Shown: in pieces, positions 59,299 to 64,000 of the stretch
Numbering within the stretch: position 1 is the stretch's first letter
How the letters are laid out: the number at the start of each line of letters is the position of its first letter
Assembly: GCF_004339805.1 (NCBI RefSeq)
Contig: NZ_SLUI01000005.1
Span: 265,868-329,867 of the forward strand
Origin: Anaerospora hongkongensis
GTDB taxonomy: Bacteria > Bacillota > Negativicutes > Sporomusales > DSM-15969
Direction of reading: 5' to 3'
Length of the DNA stretch: 64,000 bases
The notes under the pieces: model-generated
What the model saw: only the letters and a program-made list of their open reading frames with translations
Told to the model about the DNA's origin: nothing
Databases searched by the model: none
Made by a program: the position numbers and the translations under genes

Positions 59299-59855
59299 TA
59301 TTTATCGCCTCCTGTAATCGTGGTTCCACCTTGCTGGAAATCTGCCTTTTCTTCTGAGTCAGTTATCATAACCAAATCATTTTCGTTCAACCGATTGGTC
59401 AGCACACGGTATAATTTACCGGTAACTATGGCAATCATCCCGATGCTCATCACAGCTCCCGATACATAAACATACGCATAAGGCAGGCCAATAGCGGGAG
59501 ACGACTGGTCAACATTGAGCATAGTCAGCTTCCAGCTGCCATCCAGTACGAGGAACAGGGTAATTAGAATAATAGCGTTATTGATAACAAAGAGGATCTT
59601 CTTGCCTTTTAGCGATAACTTTCTAACTAAAGTATCAACACCCAAATGTTCATTATCCCGCAGTGCAAGAATCGCTCCTAAAAATATCAGCCAAATAAAC
59701 AGAAACCGCGAAACTTCTTCTGCCCAGGTAAGACCGGAATTGAAAAAATATCGTAATATTACGTTGCCGAATACAAAAATTGCCATTAAAGACAAAGCAG
59801 CGGCTATAAGATAATTAATCAGTTTTGTTGCCATTTCCGCAAACTTGCCCACCAT
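59298..59855 (-). CDS. dctQ: TRAP transporter small permease (DctQ type)
   Basis: About 185 residues with four TM helices. YFFNSGLTWAEEVSRFLFIW is the family signature, followed by LGAILALRDNEHLGVDTLVRKL. The start at 59855 follows AAAGGGGCAG. It is coupled by one-base overlap to dctM. Confidence 0.9.
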   Translation of the reverse strand: MVGKFAEMATKLINYLIAAALSLMAIFVFGNVILRYFFNSGLTWAEEVSRFLFIWLIFLGAILALRDNEHLGVDTLVRKLSLKGKKILFVINNAIILITLFLVLDGSWKLTMLNVDQSSPAIGLPYAYVYVSGAVMSIGMIAIVTGKLYRVLTNRLNENDLVMITDSEEKADFQQGGTTITGGDK

Positions 59856-59913
59856 ACTGCCCCTTTCAGAAAATGTAGTGGAGTTCATTGGAACCCCACT
59901 ACATTATTTTTAC

Positions 59914-60948
59914 TTATTTCGCCTGGTTTTTAATTTTTTCTACCATATCTTTAGCCCATGGATATTTGCCGTAATAATCTTCATAGATAGGCTGAACGGC
60001 AGTTTCCATCTGCTGTTTGAACTGGTCATTAGGAGTAATAAATTTCATGCCTTTATCGGTAAGGAATTTCTTATCCTCTTCATAGCTCTTCTCAGACAGG
60101 TCCCATTGATAATCGGCATAAGCCTTGGCCGCTTCTTCGACTGCTTTCTTTTGATCTGCCGTTAATTTATCCCAGAACTTGGTGCTGACGATTAAGACAT
60201 TCGGGGTAAATCCATGACGGGATTCTAAGATATTCGTCTGTACTTCATAGAAGCCGGAAGATCTTACAACACCAATCGGATTGTCCTGACCATCAACTAC
60301 CTTTTGTTCCAGCGCCGTAAATACTTCTGACAACGGCATCGGGGAGACAGTCGCACCCAGGGATTGTCCAAGTTTAACAAAGACCGGCGTGTTTGGCATT
60401 CTCAGGCGCAATCCTTTAAAGTCCTCCATGCTGGCAACAGGGCGGCTGGTCGAAAACATTCTAAATCCATTTACCGACCAGGCTAATACTTTTACGCCAT
60501 GTACTTTTTCCAGTTCCTCTCCCAGCTCTTTACCGATCGGGCCATTCAGTACGGCTTTCGCATGTTTAAAATCCTTTAACAGAAACGGCCATTCGGGAAC
60601 GCCCATTTTAGGTACATCGGCCTGCATAATCATACCGGGAATCCCCATTTCAATGGTACCGTTACGGACACCGGTATAGAATTGCTGCTCACCGCCCAGC
60701 TTGTTGTTCTCAAAAATTTCTACTTTCAAGGTTCCATTTGACTTTTGTTCTACAAGCGGTTTGAACTTCTCCCGTAAGGCGACGTTTTGCGGGTGCTCTG
60801 CCGCATAGTAGTTGGCAACCTTAATCGTATACGTTTTCGCTTCAGTTGGCGCCGTACTGCTGGTGCCGGACTTGCCGCCTCCACAGCCTGCCATCAGGAT
60901 TGAGGATGCGAGTAAACATGTGAGAGCTACCTTAATCTGCTTTTTCAT
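59914..60948 (-). CDS. dctP: TRAP substrate-binding lipoprotein (DctP type)
   Basis: A 344-residue binding protein with lipobox ILMAGC (Cys about 22). The mature part has YTIKVANYYAAEHPQNVALREKF and NKLGGEQQFYTGVRNGTIEMG; the substrate-anchoring Arg lies in FKGLRLRMPNTPVFVK. QEVLIP-like residues are replaced by WPFLLKDF. In a uronate-type operon the ligand is probably a hexonate such as gulonate or mannonate, or a uronate. AGGGAGG precedes the ATG. Confidence 0.92.
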   Translation of the reverse strand: MKKQIKVALTCLLASSILMAGCGGGKSGTSSTAPTEAKTYTIKVANYYAAEHPQNVALREKFKPLVEQKSNGTLKVEIFENNKLGGEQQFYTGVRNGTIEMGIPGMIMQADVPKMGVPEWPFLLKDFKHAKAVLNGPIGKELGEELEKVHGVKVLAWSVNGFRMFSTSRPVASMEDFKGLRLRMPNTPVFVKLGQSLGATVSPMPLSEVFTALEQKVVDGQDNPIGVVRSSGFYEVQTNILESRHGFTPNVLIVSTKFWDKLTADQKKAVEEAAKAYADYQWDLSEKSYEEDKKFLTDKGMKFITPNDQFKQQMETAVQPIYEDYYGKYPWAKDMVEKIKNQAK

Positions 60949-60991
60949 TTTTTTCCTCCCTATTATATGTATGATATCATTGGAAACACGC

Positions 60992-62008
60992 TTACAACAC
61001 TGCCACTACTTTCATGAACTGATCAGGATGCTTGGCAATTTGCTGTACTGCCGACGGGACTTCATCCAGAGTGACAACCTGGCTGATCAATGCATCGACA
61101 TTAATTTTTTTATTATAAATGAGTTCCGTCGCTTCGGCAAATTCTCCTGCGCTTGTACGGGAGCCAACTATATCCAGTTCTTTCTTCGTTATCATCGCCG
61201 TAGGCAGCGGAATTTCCGTATTCGGCCAGCCTACCAAGGCAATCCTGCCGGCAAATGACACATACTCGATCGCCCCCTGAATTGCCGCCTTCGCACCGGA
61301 TGCTTCGATCACGACTTCAGCCATTCGTCCATTTGTAATGGCGCTTATTGTTTGTACAGCATCTTCTCGGCTGATATTAATGGTATGTTTTACCCCTAAC
61401 GCTTTAGCCAGATCCAGTCTTTCCTCCACCAGATCCATCACAATCGGAACAGCGCCATAGACATTCGCTACCTGCGCTGCCAGTAAACCAATCGGACCTG
61501 CGCCGATAATTAAAACATGCTCGCCAGCCTTAACCTTGGGTCTATGGATAGAATGTAACGCAATTGTTAAAGGTTCGATCATCGCCACATGCTTCCATTC
61601 CATATCGGCAGGCACTTTGCTTACCAGTTCGAGCGGATGTGTAAAATATTCCGTCATCCCGCCATCGACATGGACGCCAAGTACTTTTAAATCCACACAG
61701 CAGTTTGTACGTCCCAGGCTGCATGGATAACAGGTGTTACAGGGAATATAAGGCTCAATAATCACTTTGTCGCCAACTTTAATATCCCGGTCATTTTCAG
61801 CGACCTCCATGACCTCCCCGCCAATTTCATGTCCAATAACCCGTGGATAGGACACCAGCGGATTTGTTCCTTTATACGCACCAATATCAGAGCCGCAAAT
61901 CCCCAAAGCTTTGACTTTGATCAGGATTTCCCCAGCATTTTTTCTCGTGACTGCAGGTACCTCTTGCACATAAATAGAATTCGGCTCATTCAAATTTACA
62001 ACTTTCAT
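60992..62008 (-). CDS. Zinc-dependent MDR dehydrogenase (L-gulonate/L-idonate 5-dehydrogenase-like)
   Basis: A 338-residue zinc alcohol-dehydrogenase family enzyme. ALGICGSDIGAYKG and GHEIGGEVMEV carry the catalytic zinc ligands; CNTCYPCSLGRTNCC holds the structural zinc cysteines. VLIIGAGPIGLLAAQVANVYG is the nucleotide-binding fold, with an acidic residue suited to NAD. In enteric RspAB-type systems such a dehydrogenase turns L-gulonate into D-fructuronate beside a mannonate dehydratase. The linked uxuA and TRAP genes favour that role. It is the first gene of the operon; AAGGAG lies a little far (10-12 bases) from the ATG. Confidence 0.85.
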   Translation of the reverse strand: MKVVNLNEPNSIYVQEVPAVTRKNAGEILIKVKALGICGSDIGAYKGTNPLVSYPRVIGHEIGGEVMEVAENDRDIKVGDKVIIEPYIPCNTCYPCSLGRTNCCVDLKVLGVHVDGGMTEYFTHPLELVSKVPADMEWKHVAMIEPLTIALHSIHRPKVKAGEHVLIIGAGPIGLLAAQVANVYGAVPIVMDLVEERLDLAKALGVKHTINISREDAVQTISAITNGRMAEVVIEASGAKAAIQGAIEYVSFAGRIALVGWPNTEIPLPTAMITKKELDIVGSRTSAGEFAEATELIYNKKINVDALISQVVTLDEVPSAVQQIAKHPDQFMKVVAVL

Positions 62009-62039
62009 TTTGGCTGCGATCTCCTTCCAGAATCCGAAC

Positions 62040-62050
62040 TTGTAATACAA
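62040..62050. promoter_or_regulatory. GntR/FCD operator, promoter-proximal
   Basis: TTGTAATACAA, a palindrome of the GntR/FCD pattern, 10-20 bases downstream of the predicted start point of the hexonate operon. Confidence 0.72.
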
Positions 62051-62067
62051 CTATCATATCTGCGTTT

Positions 62068-62096
62068 ATTATATTTTAAATATTTCCATCAGTCAA
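62068..62096 (-). promoter_or_regulatory. Promoter of the hexonate operon
   Basis: TTGACT (62091-62096) and TATAAT (62068-62073) on the minus strand with an exact 17-base spacer. It directs the dehydrogenase-TRAP-uxuA operon. Confidence 0.85.
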
Positions 62097-62159
62097 CACA
62101 GAAACGTTGTGAATTTTTTAACAATTTGCTATATTGGCAATCAATATTATAAGCACTAG

Positions 62160-62170
62160 TTGTAATACAT
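62160..62170. promoter_or_regulatory. GntR/FCD operator, distal copy
   Basis: TTGTAATACAT shares ten of eleven bases with the proximal operator, and lies 110 bases away, between the regulator terminator and the operon promoter. It may allow looping. Confidence 0.6.
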
Positions 62171-62186
62171 ATTTCATTGATCAAAC

Positions 62187-62228
62187 AAAAATAGTAGTCC
62201 CCTGCCAAAGGTAGGAACTACTATTTTT
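62187..62228. terminator. Terminator after the GntR gene
   Basis: Perfect 12-base arms AAAAATAGTAGT / ACTACTATTTTT with further inner pairing (CCC/GG). On the minus strand it ends in T residues, 12 bases after the stop. Confidence 0.85.
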
Positions 62229-62239
62229 TAGCCTGTCAA

Positions 62240-62932
62240 TTATTGTTCTAACGTCACTGTTTCCATTTCATCAATGGTCCGCTGAATATGTCTTTCCATA
62301 AAATGAGCGGCAAGCTCGGGATTGCACTCTTCTATTGCCGTATAAATATTGCGATGTTCTTTGATACTGCTTGATACACCCAGCATAACATTAATATTGA
62401 TCTGATTTTTTCTGATAATATGACGCAGCATTTCATAAACCTTCACATTCAGAGGATTCTTGCTGCCTTTGGCTATTTCCATGTGAAATTCCAGATCGGC
62501 CTCGTTAAACTTCACCCGGTCTTCTGTAACCAGGCTGTGCTCCATTTCCTCCAGCCAGCTTTTCAATTGCTTTAAGTTTTCCTCGTCCCGGTTGGCGGCA
62601 CATATTTTAACAATCCCCACGTCAATCACCTGGCGAAATAACAAAATATCCCGGATGCTTTCATCGCGGAATATGGCAAAAGCAAGCAATGGACTCAGCG
62701 AAAAGGGATAATCTGATGTACTGACATAAGTTCCGCCGCCGCGGACCTTTTTCAAAATACCTAAAGCCTTCATTCGCTCCAGGGCAGGTCTTACCGAAAC
62801 TCTGCTCGTATTCCAAATCCTGCAAAGTTCGTTCTCCGAAGGCAGCTTATCGCCCGCCTTTAATTCACCGTTGATGATTTTCATCTCAATACTTTTGAAA
62901 ATTTCATCACTTATGCTGCTCATGTTTGCCAA
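62240..62932 (-). CDS. GntR-family (FCD) regulator of the hexonate operon
   Basis: About 230 residues. The winged helix reads LKAGDKLPSENELCRIWNTS then VSVRPALERMKALGILKKV, and GGGTYVS closes it. The C-terminal FCD domain has the metal/effector ligands in FNEADLEFHMEIAKGS and VSSSIKEHRNIYTAIEE, and HIQRTIDEME. It resembles UxuR/LldR-type FCD regulators. TTG at 62932 fits AAGGGG upstream; an ATG at 62923 is the alternative. Two TTGTAATACA operators occur in the adjacent divergent-facing region, so it probably represses the operon and is relieved by a uronate or hexonate. Confidence 0.88.
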   Translation of the reverse strand: MANMSSISDEIFKSIEMKIINGELKAGDKLPSENELCRIWNTSRVSVRPALERMKALGILKKVRGGGTYVSTSDYPFSLSPLLAFAIFRDESIRDILLFRQVIDVGIVKICAANRDEENLKQLKSWLEEMEHSLVTEDRVKFNEADLEFHMEIAKGSKNPLNVKVYEMLRHIIRKNQININVMLGVSSSIKEHRNIYTAIEECNPELAAHFMERHIQRTIDEMETVTLEQ

Positions 62933-62993
62933 TTCTTCCCCTTTTACCAAACTATTCATTTAATATTACCATAGAATAACTTGCTGCTAAAGC

Positions 62994-63023
62994 AAAAAAG
63001 CCCTCCGCTATTTTTCGGAAGGC
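62994..63023 (-). terminator. Terminator after the Cys-rich gene
   Basis: GCCCTCCG / CGGAAGGC stem with one mismatch and TTTTTT on the minus strand, 20 bases after the Cys-rich protein stop. Confidence 0.75.
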
Positions 63024-63042
63024 TACTTTTGTATGACATCTT

Positions 63043-63819
63043 TCATTCCGTCTCTCTGGGTAAAAATTCTGCTTCTATATCCCGTTCAGGAAGCGGGCTG
63101 CTGCACTCACAGCATTCTATCTCTTCATAGCAGGGATCAAGCAGAAGCTTCACAATATAGGGATAGCGGTAATGTTTTGCCGTCAGCACATAAAGATACA
63201 GCTGCCGCCGGCCGTTTTCCCAGCAGGAAGTAAAGGCAAGCCCGCTAATTACATATTTGCGGGGGAACCGGCAGCGTCCTATTTCCTGTCCGTCCCAGTT
63301 ATAAATACCGATATACTGGTGATGTCTTTCCTTATAAGCCGCTATAAAATACGGAGGAACAACCAGAACGCTTCTGGTATAAGTACGGTGCGGAGTCTCG
63401 ATTAAGCGAATGCAGCAGCCCTCTTTGGTAATTTCCATAATATTTTGGGGGAAGGCCAGAACCAGGGTATCCCGCTTGCAGTCATAGGCTATGCTCATAA
63501 TTCTGGTGCAATGGTCTGGAAAACCGCTTAGAGAGATACAGCCGATTTCGCAAAAACAGCGGTCCAGCTTTACGATTTTAGTAGTGTCTTCAACGAGGGA
63601 TGCCCAAAAACACTGCTCTTGCTGATCATAACAAAGACAATCATAGCTGCGGCAGGTTTCGATACATTCCACCTTCTCAAAGCAGCAATCAAACTTATGA
63701 ATAAAGCAGCCTTGCGACGAGGTTAAATAGAAAAAGCACCCATCAAAAGCAATACTGCTGTATTTTTTGCAGTCCGTCGATCTTATCGGCAGCAAAGAAC
63801 AAGTAGTCAATATACTCAT
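63043..63819 (-). CDS. Cysteine-rich beta-propeller-like protein, unknown
   Basis: 258 residues with about 24 cysteines by my count (about 9 percent), spread through the protein and often near CxC or CC. Repeated blade-like strands are visible: SSIAFDGCFFYLTSSQGCFI, then YDCLCYDQQEQCFWASL, SIAYDCKRDTLVLAFP and SVLVVPPYFIAAYK. This suggests a WD/Kelch/NHL-like propeller of perhaps five to six blades rather than a normal Cys-rich metal protein. There is no signal peptide. GGAGGGAGAG precedes the ATG. In a spore former a coat or exosporium role is possible but unproven. Confidence 0.65.
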   Translation of the reverse strand: MSILTTCSLLPIRSTDCKKYSSIAFDGCFFYLTSSQGCFIHKFDCCFEKVECIETCRSYDCLCYDQQEQCFWASLVEDTTKIVKLDRCFCEIGCISLSGFPDHCTRIMSIAYDCKRDTLVLAFPQNIMEITKEGCCIRLIETPHRTYTRSVLVVPPYFIAAYKERHHQYIGIYNWDGQEIGRCRFPRKYVISGLAFTSCWENGRRQLYLYVLTAKHYRYPYIVKLLLDPCYEEIECCECSSPLPERDIEAEFLPRETE

Positions 63820-63911
63820 TGATACTCTCCCTCCTGTATTTACTAATTATTCGTCCTTATAAAACCCTTATGCCATTATATGAGCTTACAAGGAAAACGT
63901 TACAAAAAAGG

Positions 63912-63956
63912 GGCTGTCGCAAAATGCTTTTTGAAAAAAAGCGTTTTGTGGCAGCC
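63912..63956 (-). terminator. Large terminator of a gene beyond the right edge
   Basis: GGCTGTCGCAAAATGC (63912-63927) pairs with GCGTTTTGTGGCAGCC (63941-63956) using a few G-U or mismatched pairs. On the minus strand a run of CCTTTTTT follows. No gene ends between 63819 and the window edge, so it likely ends a minus-strand gene located to the right. Confidence 0.7.
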
Positions 63957-64000
63957 TTCTTTGCTTGAGCAGATAAAATATAGGCGAAAAAGAATAAAAA

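Noticed and set aside
63912..63956. End of an insertion sequence (GGGGCTGTCGCAAAATG resembles some transposon termini)
   Set aside because: No transposase or matching opposite end in the window, and the hairpin plus T-run fits a simple terminator.

Overview
The window most likely comes from an endospore-forming, anaerobic Negativicutes bacterium (Sporomusaceae type), a Firmicute with an outer membrane. This is inference. A complete TonB-dependent outer-membrane receptor with signal peptide and TonB box (39632-41554) sits among genes of clearly Firmicute character: strong GGAGG ribosome-binding sites, a Mn riboswitch, a guanine riboswitch, a sporulation-type PAS histidine kinase and two MocR regulators. 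No rRNA, phage, insertion sequence or CRISPR array was seen. The only tRNA is tRNA-Thr(CGT).

Layout. 1-5.3 kb: DedA/YqaA membrane protein behind a promoter, untranslated RNA and terminator; PAS histidine kinase; UbiB-like kinase. 5.5-12.6 kb: sigma-54 operon for four-carbon acid sugars (DUF1537 kinase, PdxA2-type dehydrogenase, LarA-type nickel racemase/epimerase, GntP permease) and its PrpR-type activator. 12.7-16.3 kb: MgtC, hexapeptide acetyltransferase, tRNA-Thr, HD-GYP protein, rhodanese. 16.4-21.5 kb: guanine-riboswitch-controlled nucleoside ABC importer (BmpA/NupOPQ type). 21.6-28.5 kb: SbcC/SbcD-like pair, PdxR-type MocR regulator divergent from pyridoxal kinase.

28.5-29.5 kb: Fur-box operon with a 29-residue membrane peptide, a STAS protein and a frameshifted flavodoxin. 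29.5-34.7 kb: MocR/EamA divergent pair, DUF2164, GGDEF-HD-GYP, GNAT. 34.8-39.4 kb: small peptide genes and a large substrate-binding/GGDEF/EAL protein, flanked by two copies of a CU-rich hairpin module. 39.4-47.1 kb: iron-type uptake island (TonB receptor, ABC half-transporter, FecCD permease, ATPase, binding lipoprotein, TetR) with two Fur-like boxes and three matching TetR-type palindromes. 47.2-56.8 kb: Nudix, carbonic anhydrase, an unusual periplasmic-binding fusion, small proteins, PHP phosphoesterase, radical SAM protein, riboswitch-controlled TMEM165/GDT1 Mn exporter, LysR, stand-alone receiver. 56.9-63.0 kb: hexonate operon (Zn dehydrogenase, TRAP transporter, mannonate dehydratase) with a GntR/FCD regulator and two matching operators. 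63.0-63.8 kb: a protein with about 24 cysteines in 258 residues.

The genes largely form self-contained uptake-plus-catabolism or uptake-plus-regulator units, each with visible local control. Less explained signals are the untranslated RNA before the DedA gene, the paired CU-rich modules, the Fur operon with a micropeptide and interrupted flavodoxin, and the dual Fur/TetR control of the iron island. Gene functions rest on motif recognition by eye; no database search was possible.
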